Shown: one piece after another, positions 1 through 6,498 of the stretch | How the letters are laid out: each line of letters opens with the position of its first letter | Numbering within the stretch: the first letter of the stretch is position 1 | NCBI GenBank assembly: GCA_028719045.1 | Contig: JAQULD010000059.1 | Span: forward strand, 1 to 9,794 | From: Candidatus Omnitrophota bacterium | GTDB taxonomy: Bacteria > Omnitrophota > Koll11 > Gygaellales > Profunditerraquicolaceae | Direction of reading: 5' to 3' | DNA: 9,794 bases | Position numbers and translations under genes: made by a program | Notes under the pieces: generated by a model | Database searches by the model: none | What the model saw: the letters and a program-made list of their open reading frames with translations, nothing else | Told to the model about the DNA's origin: nothing

Positions 1-337
1 TGAATTTTTCCCTGCCCAGGTCCTGGCGCTTCAGCCCTTCTTTCGCGATCGCTTTTTCCACCACGTTTTGCGTGGCGATCCCGGCGTGGTCTGTGCCCGG
101 CATCCATAGCGCTTCTTCGCCTTTCATGCGGTGATACCGGATAAGTATATCCTGGATAGTATTATTCAAGGCATGCCCCATATGCAATATGCCCGTGACA
201 TTCGGCGGAGGTATAACTATGCAGAAAGGTTTCTTTGAAGGGGTTACTTTAGCGCCAAAAAGATTATTCTCTTCCCATTTTTTATACCAGGTATCTTCGG
301 TTTCCTTGGGATTATAACATTTCGGGATTTCATTCAT
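1..337 (-). CDS. valS: Valyl-tRNA synthetase, N-terminal part (runs off left edge)
   Basis: Class I aminoacyl-tRNA synthetase that charges tRNA-Val with valine in the cytoplasm. Only the first 112 codons are in the window; the frame is open to base 1. Seen in the translation: an N-terminal segment with [11 protein letters not shown] at about residues 17-27, the class I signature [15 protein letters not shown] at 43-57 (HMGH is the HIGH-type ATP-binding motif), and [10 protein letters not shown] at 81-90. The last two are typical of ValRS and separate it from IleRS and LeuRS. The start ATG is at 335-337. A purine-rich AAAGGAA lies about 13 bases upstream, a slightly long spacing, and no better in-frame start is visible. 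It follows the DUF2997 gene by 26 bases, so it could be cotranscribed with the cassette upstream. The KMSKS motif and editing domain would lie outside the window. Confidence 0.96.
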   Translation of the reverse strand, partial: MNEIPKCYNPKETEDTWYKKWEENNLFGAKVTPSKKPFCIVIPPPNVTGILHMGHALNNTIQDILIRYHRMKGEEALWMPGTDHAGIATQNVVEKAIAKEGLKRQDLGREKF

Positions 338-363
338 TTGAACAAACCGTTTCCTTTATGTGA

Positions 364-573
364 TTACTTATCTTTGATTTTTGACTGTGGGTTTACCTGC
401 GCCGCGGGGGTTTCATAATATTCCGCGGATAGATTTTTCTCCTGCACCGTGCCGATATCTTTCGTGAGGGATTCCAGGGTTTTCATGCATCCGGGGCCTT
501 TCATCCCTTTAATATGGACTTTCAGTTCCCCGTCATCATTTATGAACAACTCTATTTCATGTCTGTTAGCCAT
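364..573 (-). CDS. DUF2997 family small protein
   Basis: A 69-residue protein of unknown function. It looks like DUF2997: a short beta-type start (HEIELFINDDGELKVHIKG, residues 5-23), then GPGCMKTLESLTKDIGTV with a conserved-looking Cys29, then EYYET at 51-55. In cyanobacteria and other bacteria this family is commonly encoded next to DUF1257 (Ycf35), as it is here: the Ycf35-like gene ends 25 bases upstream. ATG 573 is chosen because GGAGG sits five bases before it; a GTG at 585 is in frame but overlaps that ribosome-binding site. The last 15 residues are polar and probably disordered. No enzymatic motif is visible. The likely role, inferred only from neighbours, is a partner of the Ycf35/Ycf46-like proteins. 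Confidence 0.85.
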   Translation of the reverse strand: MANRHEIELFINDDGELKVHIKGMKGPGCMKTLESLTKDIGTVQEKNLSAEYYETPAAQVNPQSKIKDK

Positions 574-598
574 CCTTACCTCCACTATCGTCGGGTGT

Positions 599-997
599 TT
601 AGTCCCATTTCCTGGCTACGAGCCTTATAGTGTTATCTTGTACTTTTTCCTCTTCGGCGATAACGTATCCCTGTTTTTTAAGTTCTTCGGTGACCTTGTT
701 GTAGGCGTATCTTTGTCTTATCCGTTTTATGAAATCCTGCTGCTGCCTTAACTGCTGGCTGTTTAATCCGTTTGTGTCGGCTACTATTTTGTAGTCGCCT
801 TTTTCAGTTTTCTCAAACCCTATATCCTTGCCGTTCTCGTCTTTAAGGACCAGGTCCACCTTGTGGATTACCCCGTCGGCGGTGCGCATGGACGCCGTTT
901 CCTTATATTCATGATATTCCCGGCCCAGGTCGATGATCGACTTGATCAAAACAGCCAGGCATCTTATTTCTAACCCGATAATCCCTCCTCCAGACAT
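599..997 (-). CDS. Ycf35-like protein (DUF1257)
   Basis: A 132-residue protein resembling cyanobacterial and plastid Ycf35 (DUF1257), a family without an established activity. The C-terminal half carries the family pattern: DIGFEKTEKGDYKIVAD (58-74), FIKRIRQRYAYNKV (89-102), then KKQGYVIAEEE (107-117) and the terminal DNTIRLVARKWD (121-132). The N-terminus (MSGGGIIGLEIRCLAVL) differs from the usual MSHF-type beginning but keeps the hydrophobic spacing. ATG 997 is chosen because it follows a very strong GGAGGAGGAG with a three-base gap. An upstream in-frame ATG at 1162 would add 55 residues translated from the inverted-repeat cluster and is rejected. It is followed after 25 bases by the DUF2997 gene, and together with the Ycf46-like ATPase this forms the cassette discussed in the findings. 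Confidence 0.86.
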   Translation of the reverse strand: MSGGGIIGLEIRCLAVLIKSIIDLGREYHEYKETASMRTADGVIHKVDLVLKDENGKDIGFEKTEKGDYKIVADTNGLNSQQLRQQQDFIKRIRQRYAYNKVTEELKKQGYVIAEEEKVQDNTIRLVARKWD

Positions 998-1000
998 ACG

Positions 1001-1010
1001 CTCCTCCTCC
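1001..1010 (-). promoter_or_regulatory. Strong ribosome-binding site of the Ycf35-like gene
   Basis: Minus-strand GGAGGAGGAG ends three bases before ATG 997. It decides the start of the Ycf35-like gene against the upstream ATG at 1162 and lies immediately downstream of the inverted-repeat cluster, so translation here does not depend on coupling to the zinc-ribbon gene. Confidence 0.85.
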
Positions 1011-1017
1011 CACACCA

Positions 1018-1160
1018 GTGGGACACCCGCGCAATGTTCCACACAAGCGCGGGGTGTTAGTGGGACACCCGCGCAATTCCGCCACCAGGCGGACACCGGC
1101 GCAATTCCACATAAGCGCCGGGTGAAAGCATAAGCGCGAATGTTAATGTGACACCCGCGC
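1018..1160. repeat. Cluster of GC-rich imperfect inverted repeats
   Basis: This gap between the zinc-ribbon gene and the Ycf35-like gene holds four copies of a core close to GACACCCGCGCAAT (about 1022-1035, 1064-1077, 1092-1105 and, degenerate, 1149-1163). Opposite-orientation partners are AGCGCGGGGTGTTA (1046-1059), AGCGCCGGGTGA (1114-1125) and AGCGCGAATGTTA (1132-1144). Neighbouring copies fold into hairpins: 1023-1057, 1047-1074, 1094-1123 and a weaker one at 1133-1160. Where the left arm changes from CACCCGCGC to CACCGGCGC, the right arm changes from GCGCGGGGTG to GCGCCGGGTG, so pairing is kept, including a single bulged G. No T-run follows, so this is not a standard intrinsic terminator. 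It resembles REP or BIME-type intergenic palindromes. Confidence 0.8.
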
Positions 1161-1166
1161 ATTGAA

Positions 1167-1880
1167 TCAATGCATGCCGAAAAAACACGCCCTGAATTGC
1201 AGCAGCATGACCAGTAATGCCGCGCCCAACAGGAATATGCGCCAGGACATGGCGCTTCTTAATTCTTCCAGGCGCACCGCGGTAGTTTCTTTTTTTAATT
1301 CGGTTTCAAGATTCCTGTTCCTTATCCAGTCGTCTATCACCGCTGAACTATACCCTTCTTTTCTGATCCTTCCCATTAACGCCTGTATGTCTATGGGAAG
1401 ATTATCATCCGTGGAGCTGTATATTTTACCGTCAATGTTCAAGGTGATCACGTTGTTAGATTCCCGCTGCGTGTCCCGGTCTCCCGACATCGTAAAATCA
1501 AGCCCGCATACCCAGCAGTTCTTTCTGCCGCTTTGATTTATCGCCTGGCAGGAAGGGCATTTCTTGAGCGTTTTGGCCGTTTTCTGGTATTCTTCGGCCA
1601 TTTTTGTCTTTAGCGGCTGCCTGCAGAAACTGCAATTCTGGGCCTCCGGGAGGTTTTCATTTCCGCAGTACGGGCAAAGCAGCTTATAATTAAGGTCTTG
1701 GTTAGCCTTGGCAGTCTGCTGGTGTTCTTCCTGGCAGACTGTATCCTTTATTTCGACCTGGATTTTTTTGTCGCCTACCTCCAGGAATTCAAAGCGCTTA
1801 GATATCCTGCAATCCTGGTTGACCAGGTCCTGGGGGTTGTTTTCCAGTCTTTCGAAACGCTTCAGGAATTTCTTAAGCAT
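1167..1880 (-). CDS. Double zinc-ribbon protein with C-terminal membrane anchor
   Basis: A 237-residue protein I cannot assign to a named family. It has a charged N-terminus (MLKKFLKRFERLE). Two zinc-ribbon modules follow: C69-x2-C72 with C83-x2-C86, and C108-x2-C111 with C122-x2-C125. Next is a segment NVITLNIDGKIYSSTDDNLP (143-162), then a charged helical stretch (about 165-210). A single hydrophobic helix (about 213-234, WRIFLLGAALLVMLLQF) ends three residues after Cys232 and Phe233-Phe234. With no signal peptide, the predicted topology is tail-anchored, with the zinc ribbons in the cytoplasm. The gene starts two bases after the stop of the Ycf46-like ATPase, so the two are almost certainly translationally coupled. 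Its likely role, by inference, is a membrane adaptor for that ATPase. The ribosome-binding site is weak, consistent with coupling. Confidence 0.85.
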   Translation of the reverse strand: MLKKFLKRFERLENNPQDLVNQDCRISKRFEFLEVGDKKIQVEIKDTVCQEEHQQTAKANQDLNYKLLCPYCGNENLPEAQNCSFCRQPLKTKMAEEYQKTAKTLKKCPSCQAINQSGRKNCWVCGLDFTMSGDRDTQRESNNVITLNIDGKIYSSTDDNLPIDIQALMGRIRKEGYSSAVIDDWIRNRNLETELKKETTAVRLEELRSAMSWRIFLLGAALLVMLLQFRACFFGMH

Positions 1881-1882
1881 TA

Positions 1883-3427
1883 TTACAATTCCAGTCTTCT
1901 TTCTTTAGGCTGCAGGATTTCTTTCGTAACGCTGCTGGCGATCCTTGCCCTGCATTTTGACCAGTTCCGCGTGCGGTCGATGTCTTCTTTCATAGTCACC
2001 GAAAGCGGGACGCTCTGTTTTATGTTCTTCAATATGTCTTGCGTGTTTATGTCCCTGTTTTCCAGGAAAGCGTCGTATAACGCCGATATGACCGCTTGTT
2101 CTATCTCGGCGCCGCTGTACCCGTCGCTTTCATGAGCCAGCAATTCCAGGTCGAAATTAGCGGGGGTCCGTTTTCTTTTTCTTAAATGTATCCCGAATAT
2201 CTCTTTCCTCTCGTCTTTAGAGGGCAGGTCAACGAAGAATATTTCGTCGAATCTGCCTTTACGCAAAAGCTCAGGCGGTAGAAGCTGGATATTGTTGGCT
2301 GTGGCGATCACAAATACAGAGGCTGTTTTTTCCTGGAGCCAGGTAAGGAATGTGCTGAATACCCTCGCAGAGGTCCCGGCGTCGGAAAATGTGGAACTCT
2401 GCACGCCGGATAATCCTTTTTCGATTTCATCGAGCCATAAAATGATCGGCGAAAGGGTTTCCGCGGTCTTGATGGCCCTGCGCATATTTTCTTCCGATGA
2501 ACCTACTATTCCGCTGAAAACCGCCCCGATATCCAGCCTTAAAAGCGGGATTTTCCAAAGATTGGAAACCGCTTTGGCGGTAAGGCTTTTGCCGCATCCC
2601 TGTATGCCGATAAGCATGATGCCTTTCGGCTGGGGCAGCCCGAAATCATGGGCCTTCTGGGTGAAAGCCACGCCTCTTTTGGAAAGCCAGTCTTTTAGGC
2701 AGTCCAAGCCTCCGACATTGTTGAACTCTTCTTTTAACTCGTAGTATTCCAGTAATTTGCTTTTTCTTATCGCCTGCTTTTTTTCTTCCAGTATCCCTTC
2801 GATGTCGCTTTCGTTGAGTTTCTTATCTATGACTATTACCCTGGCAAAAGCGTTTTCAGCTTCGGACCGGGTAAGCCCCAGAGCGGCCTTGACCAGCCGT
2901 TCTTTCGCTTCAGGGGTAAGGTCTATTTTTATTTCATCGTTCTTTGAAACGACATCGATGATTCCGTCAAGAAGCTCATTCGTTTCTTCGTAGGTCGGCA
3001 GGTCGTAATCCACCACCACCAGTTCTTTTTCGAGCTCTATCGGTACCGTTAAGACGGGGGAAAGGATTATCAGTGTTTCATAGGTGCTTTTCAAATTGTT
3101 AACCAGGTCGCGCAGTTTCCTGATCACGGTCTGGTCGTTTAAAAAAGAGTGGAAATCCAGGAACACGAACAGCGCCGGATCGGTGCATTTCTCCACATAA
3201 GTCAGCGCGTTCAGGGGATCGCGGGTAGCTTCGTCTATTTTTGAAGGGTCATCTTCCAATTTAAATATCCCGCGGGTAATAGACCAGAGAAAGAGTTTCT
3301 TGTGGCGCTGTTCAGCCATGGCTTTTAGCTTTTCCAGGATGCGGGCTTCTTCCCAGCTGACCAGGTAGATAAGCGGGTAGCGCGCCCTGATCAGGATGTC
3401 TATTTCCCTATCGCATTTAGTTTCCAT
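1883..3427 (-). CDS. Ycf46-like AAA+ ATPase
   Basis: A 514-residue cytosolic AAA+ protein of the CDC48/FtsH-like branch, matching the organisation of Ycf46. The N-terminal domain begins with REIDILIRARYPLIYLVSWEE (8-28), a Ycf46-like opening, and runs to about residue 225. The AAA domain shows Walker A GIQGCGKS (274-281), Walker B IILWLDE (328-334), sensor 1 IATANN (374-379), two candidate arginine fingers in RKGRFDE (Arg389, Arg392), and a sensor-2 region GYSGAEIEQAV (436-446). All catalytic residues look intact, so it should hydrolyse ATP and probably act as a hexamer on protein clients. ATG 3427 is chosen because AAGGAG lies seven bases upstream; an earlier in-frame TTG at 3460 lies inside the previous gene. 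Ycf46 has been linked to inorganic-carbon use in a cyanobacterium, which cannot be assumed here. Confidence 0.9.
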   Translation of the reverse strand: METKCDREIDILIRARYPLIYLVSWEEARILEKLKAMAEQRHKKLFLWSITRGIFKLEDDPSKIDEATRDPLNALTYVEKCTDPALFVFLDFHSFLNDQTVIRKLRDLVNNLKSTYETLIILSPVLTVPIELEKELVVVDYDLPTYEETNELLDGIIDVVSKNDEIKIDLTPEAKERLVKAALGLTRSEAENAFARVIVIDKKLNESDIEGILEEKKQAIRKSKLLEYYELKEEFNNVGGLDCLKDWLSKRGVAFTQKAHDFGLPQPKGIMLIGIQGCGKSLTAKAVSNLWKIPLLRLDIGAVFSGIVGSSEENMRRAIKTAETLSPIILWLDEIEKGLSGVQSSTFSDAGTSARVFSTFLTWLQEKTASVFVIATANNIQLLPPELLRKGRFDEIFFVDLPSKDERKEIFGIHLRKRKRTPANFDLELLAHESDGYSGAEIEQAVISALYDAFLENRDINTQDILKNIKQSVPLSVTMKEDIDRTRNWSKCRARIASSVTKEILQPKERRLEL

Positions 3428-3434
3428 TTTGTGG

Positions 3435-3440
3435 CTCCTT
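3435..3440 (-). promoter_or_regulatory. Ribosome-binding site deciding the Ycf46-like start
   Basis: Minus-strand AAGGAG lies seven bases before ATG 3427, which supports the 514-residue form of the ATPase over a longer one starting at TTG 3460. Confidence 0.8.
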
Positions 3441-3450
3441 TTGAACGGAT

Positions 3451-3633
3451 TTAGCCGCAATAACCATCCGGCTCATTCCCGCCGGCGTCTTCCCTGATAG
3501 CTTTGAGCACTCCCGCCGCGTCATTGTTCAGGGCGGTAAGCGCGAGTTTTCCGTCTTTACGGATATAGATTTCCAGGAAACCTTTGCTTTGGCTCCTGTT
3601 TTTTTGATTGTTTTGGGTTGATTTGCGGTCCAT
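3451..3633 (-). CDS. Small hypothetical protein (60 aa) upstream of the AAA+ ATPase
   Basis: A 60-residue protein that I do not recognise. It has a polar N-terminal tail rich in Asn, Gln, Ser and Lys (residues 1-17). A short predicted beta pair follows (GFLEIYIRKDGKLALTAL, 18-35), then a helix (NDAAGVLKAIRED), and it ends in GYCG. The gene fits snugly between cimA (27 bases upstream) and the Ycf46-like ATPase (23 bases downstream), and codon use resembles its neighbours, which supports it being real. The ribosome-binding site is weak (GGAAACC about six bases from ATG 3633). The LEIYIRKDGKL stretch resembles IELFINDDGEL near the start of the DUF2997 protein in the same cassette, so it may be a distant relative. 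Function unknown. Confidence 0.7.
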   Translation of the reverse strand: MDRKSTQNNQKNRSQSKGFLEIYIRKDGKLALTALNNDAAGVLKAIREDAGGNEPDGYCG

Positions 3634-3660
3634 TCGGCAGGTTTCCGGGATTTAGGCCAG

Positions 3661-5229
3661 CTATTCTACCTTATCTTTAAGCAATTTGTATTCAACGCTG
3701 TCAAACAGCGCCTGCCAGCTCGCTTCGATGATGTTGCCGGAAACGCCTATCGTGTTCCAGGTATCTTTTTCATCCTGTGATTGGATCAGAACGCGCACAC
3801 GCGCGGCAGTGCCGGCTTTTTCTTCGAGCACCCTTACTTTGAAGTCGGAAAGGCGCATTTTAGATAAAGTGGGATAAAATTCTTTTAGCGCCTTGCGTAA
3901 GGCGTTATCCAGGGCGTTAACCGGGCCGTCGCCCTCTGCCGCGGTATGCTCCATGGCCCCTTTTACTTTGACTTTTATTATCGCTTCTGAGGTGATTTTT
4001 TTATCTGTTTTCTTTTCCACCACTACGCGGAAATCCTCAAGTTCGAAGAATTTCTTGTATTTCTTAAACGCTCTTTTCAATAACAGTTCGAATGAAGCTT
4101 CAGCCGCTTCGAAGTGGTAACCTTCGTGTTCCAGCTTTTGCAGGAGTTTCAGTATCTTCTGGGTTTTGGGATCGTCTTTATTCAGGTCAAGTTCGAGGTC
4201 TTTTGCGCGGAGCAGGACACCTGTTTTGCCTCCGAGCTCTGACACCAGGAACCTGCGCCGGTTGCCGACAAGTTCAGGGTCGATATGTTCGTATGCTTTC
4301 GGGTTCTTCATGATGGCATTTATATGCATGCCGCCTTTATGCGCGAAAGCGGATATTCCCGTGTAAGGCTGGCCGCTTGCCTGTTTCATATTGCTTATCT
4401 CGCTGACAAAAAGCGAGACCTTTGTCAGGTTCTTTAATTTTTCATCGGTGATGCAGTCGTAGCCCATTTTAAGCTTAAGATTGGCTATGATGGGGATGAG
4501 GTCAGCGTTCCCGCACCTTTCGCCGTAGCCGTTTATCGTCCCTTGAATCATGTCCGCCCCGGATTCGACCGCGGAAAGCGAGTTTGCCACCGCAAGGCCG
4601 GCGTCGTTGTGGCAGTGGATGCCGATACAGACGCCTACCTCAGGTTTTATTTCCCGGATCACTTTCTGTACTGTAAAGGGGAGGCTTCCGCCGTTAGTGT
4701 CGCATAAGACAATGGCTTTCGCTCCCGCTCCCCTAGCGGCGGTTATACACCGCAGGCTGTATTCTTTATTTTCGGCGTAGGCGTCGAAGAAATGTTCCGC
4801 GTCATAAAAAACTGTCAGGCCGCTTGCGGCCAGGAAACTTACCGTGTCCTTGATCATGTCCAGGTTTTCTTCAAGGGTGGTTTTGATCACGTCCTTTACG
4901 TGCAGGTCCCAGGTTTTTCCCACGATAGTAATGAACTTTGCCCCTGATTTTATGAGGTCGCCGATATTCTTATCATGGCTTGCCTTGATACCCGCGCGCC
5001 TGGTCATGCTGAAAGCGACAAGTTTTGCGTTCTTAAGGCGGACCTTCGACATCTTTTTGAAGAATTCCATGTCCTTGGGGTTAGAGCCCGGCCAGCCGCC
5101 TTCGATGTAATGGATACCCACGTCATCGAGTTCTTTGGCGATCTGGACCTTGTCCATGGCCGAATAGGAAATACCTTCTCCCTGAGAGCCGTCCCTTAAA
5201 GTAGTATCGTATAAAATTATCTCGCGCAT
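3661..5229 (-). CDS. cimA: (R)-citramalate synthase
   Basis: Condenses pyruvate and acetyl-CoA to (R)-citramalate, the first step of threonine-independent isoleucine synthesis. It is a 522-residue, two-part enzyme of the isopropylmalate synthase superfamily. The TIM barrel shows YDTTLRDGSQGEGI (7-20), GGWPGSNPKDMEFF (44-57), the metal-binding HCHND (205-209) and NGYGERCGNADL (233-244). A C-terminal LeuA-type regulatory domain occupies about 395-522 (HTAAEGDGPVNALDNAL at 428-444). The NPKDMEFF segment and overall layout favour the Geobacter/Leptospira-type CimA over LeuA or homocitrate synthase, although LeuA-like specificity cannot be excluded from sequence alone. ATG 5229 has GGGAAG upstream; an in-frame ATG at 5334 lies inside lysC and is rejected. 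It follows lysC by 32 bases. The intact regulatory domain suggests feedback control, probably by isoleucine. Confidence 0.9.
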   Translation of the reverse strand: MREIILYDTTLRDGSQGEGISYSAMDKVQIAKELDDVGIHYIEGGWPGSNPKDMEFFKKMSKVRLKNAKLVAFSMTRRAGIKASHDKNIGDLIKSGAKFITIVGKTWDLHVKDVIKTTLEENLDMIKDTVSFLAASGLTVFYDAEHFFDAYAENKEYSLRCITAARGAGAKAIVLCDTNGGSLPFTVQKVIREIKPEVGVCIGIHCHNDAGLAVANSLSAVESGADMIQGTINGYGERCGNADLIPIIANLKLKMGYDCITDEKLKNLTKVSLFVSEISNMKQASGQPYTGISAFAHKGGMHINAIMKNPKAYEHIDPELVGNRRRFLVSELGGKTGVLLRAKDLELDLNKDDPKTQKILKLLQKLEHEGYHFEAAEASFELLLKRAFKKYKKFFELEDFRVVVEKKTDKKITSEAIIKVKVKGAMEHTAAEGDGPVNALDNALRKALKEFYPTLSKMRLSDFKVRVLEEKAGTAARVRVLIQSQDEKDTWNTIGVSGNIIEASWQALFDSVEYKLLKDKVE

Positions 5230-5261
5230 CGTTTTACTTCCCTGTGGTTTTGCCAAAGCCC

Positions 5262-6479
5262 CTATTTGGAAAGGCCGAACGCCTTGTGCAGTGCCTTTAC
5301 CGCGGACTCGGCATATTTTTTCTTGATGATGCATGAAATGCTTATTTCAGAGGTGGAGATCATTTCAATGTTTATTTTGTTGTCTGCCAGCGTCTCGAAC
5401 ATTTTCCCAGCGACACCGGAATGTGTTTTCATTCCCACGCCGACTATGGATATCCTCGCTATGTCGTCGTCTTCCACGGTTTCAAGGCCGCCTATATCCC
5501 TGGCGGCTTTCTTGGTCAATTTTATAGCTTCCTGTGCGTCGCTTTTCGGCACGGTAAACGAGATGTCGGTAAGCCTTGTGTGCGAAACGTTTTGCACGAT
5601 CATATCGACGTTTATGCCGCCGCTGGAAAGCGCGTTAAATATCTTCGCCGCGATGCCGGGTTTGTCCGGGACATTGCAGATAGTGATCTTTGATTCATTC
5701 TTGGTCAGGGTTATTCCTGTAACCAGGACATCTTCCATGTGCTTTACCTCCTTGATGATCATAGTGCCGGGATTATCCGCGAATGAAGACCTTACATGTA
5801 TCGGGACATTGAACTTCTTGGCGACTTCTATGGAGCGCGCCTGCATTACCTGGGCGCCCAGGGAAGCCATTTCCAGCATTTCGTCATAGGTTATTTCTTT
5901 TATTTTTCTCGCTTCGGGCTCTATCCTCGGATCCGTGGTATAGATGCCTTCGACATCGGTATAAATCTCGCATTCGTCAGCGGAAAGTGTTTTAGCTAAC
6001 GCCACCGCCGTAAGGTCAGAACCGCCGCGGCCTAAGGTGGTGATATCCATGTCAGGGGTCATGCCCTGAAAACCGGCCACGATCACTATTTTGCCCTTCT
6101 TTAATTCTTCATGGATCTTTTCCGAACCGATCTTTACTATCCGGGCTTTCGTGTGGCTGGTATCGGTGATGATGCCGACCTGTGAGCCGGTAAATGATAT
6201 AGCTTCATAACCCAGTTTGTGTATAGCCATGGCCAGGAGCGCTACCGATATCTGCTCTCCTGTGGAAAGGAGCATATCCATTTCCCTTTTTGGGGGATTA
6301 TTGGATATTTTTTCAGCCAGTTCTATCAGTTCGTCGGTAGTATCGCCCAGAGCCGAAACAACCACTACCAGGTCACAGCCCTTTTTTTTGTAACTTACCA
6401 CGCGCCTGGCGACGTTCTTTATCCTGTCGGGGTTGGCAACGGAAGAGCCGCCGTATTTCTGCACCACAAGTTTTTTCAT
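5262..6479 (-). CDS. lysC: Aspartate kinase, monofunctional, with two ACT domains
   Basis: Phosphorylates L-aspartate, the entry step to lysine, threonine and methionine. The 405-residue length matches the monofunctional (Bacillus LysC-like) class. The kinase domain shows KYGGSSV (8-14), LSTGEQISVALLA (71-83), TLGRGGSDLTAVALA (148-162) and EIYTDVEGIYTTDPR (171-185). The ACT domains occupy about 253-330 (VPDKPGIAAKIFNAL) and 341-405 (VGVGMKTHSGVAGKMF), and they normally bind lysine or threonine for feedback inhibition. ATG 6479 has GGAGAG seven bases upstream. The gene begins 19 bases after the end of the broken PilZ frame and is followed after 32 bases by cimA. A second start inside the gene could make a separate ACT-only subunit (see the 5736-5753 entry). 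Confidence 0.96.
   Translation of the reverse strand: MKKLVVQKYGGSSVANPDRIKNVARRVVSYKKKGCDLVVVVSALGDTTDELIELAEKISNNPPKREMDMLLSTGEQISVALLAMAIHKLGYEAISFTGSQVGIITDTSHTKARIVKIGSEKIHEELKKGKIVIVAGFQGMTPDMDITTLGRGGSDLTAVALAKTLSADECEIYTDVEGIYTTDPRIEPEARKIKEITYDEMLEMASLGAQVMQARSIEVAKKFNVPIHVRSSFADNPGTMIIKEVKHMEDVLVTGITLTKNESKITICNVPDKPGIAAKIFNALSSGGINVDMIVQNVSHTRLTDISFTVPKSDAQEAIKLTKKAARDIGGLETVEDDDIARISIVGVGMKTHSGVAGKMFETLADNKINIEMISTSEISISCIIKKKYAESAVKALHKAFGLSK
5736..5753 (-). promoter_or_regulatory. Internal ribosome-binding site and ATG in lysC (possible beta-subunit start)
   Basis: Within lysC, minus-strand AAGGAGG (5747-5753) stands eight bases before the in-frame ATG of Met248 (5736-5738). 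Initiation here would give a 158-residue protein containing both ACT domains. Known relatives, such as Bacillus subtilis aspartokinase II and the Corynebacterium enzyme, make an overlapping beta subunit of about 160 residues from just such an internal start. The match in position and the near-perfect Shine-Dalgarno make this a likely functional site. Confidence 0.7.
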
Positions 6480-6498
6480 CTAATTACTCTCCGGATGA

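Noticed and set aside
574..585. GTG start four codons earlier for the DUF2997 protein
   Set aside because: It overlaps the Shine-Dalgarno sequence of ATG 573.
1018..1160. CRISPR-like array
   Set aside because: The copies are imperfect, alternate in orientation and are unevenly spaced; there are no uniform spacers and no cas gene.
998..1162. In-frame upstream ATG adding 55 residues to the Ycf35-like protein
   Set aside because: The added residues are translated inverted-repeat DNA (repeated CAGVPL-like peptides), and a much better ribosome-binding site precedes ATG 997.
3428..3460. TTG start adding 11 residues to the Ycf46-like ATPase
   Set aside because: It lies inside the preceding small gene, while AAGGAG sits at the right distance from ATG 3427.
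5230..5334. Extended cimA start at ATG 5334
   Set aside because: The extension lies within the lysC 3' end, adds unrelated residues and leaves DTTLRDGSQ far from the N-terminus, unlike the family.
5266..5889. Long plus-strand open frame (207 codons) opposite lysC
   Set aside because: It is antisense to a well-supported gene and shows no recognisable domain. The other plus-strand frames are likewise mirror frames of real genes.
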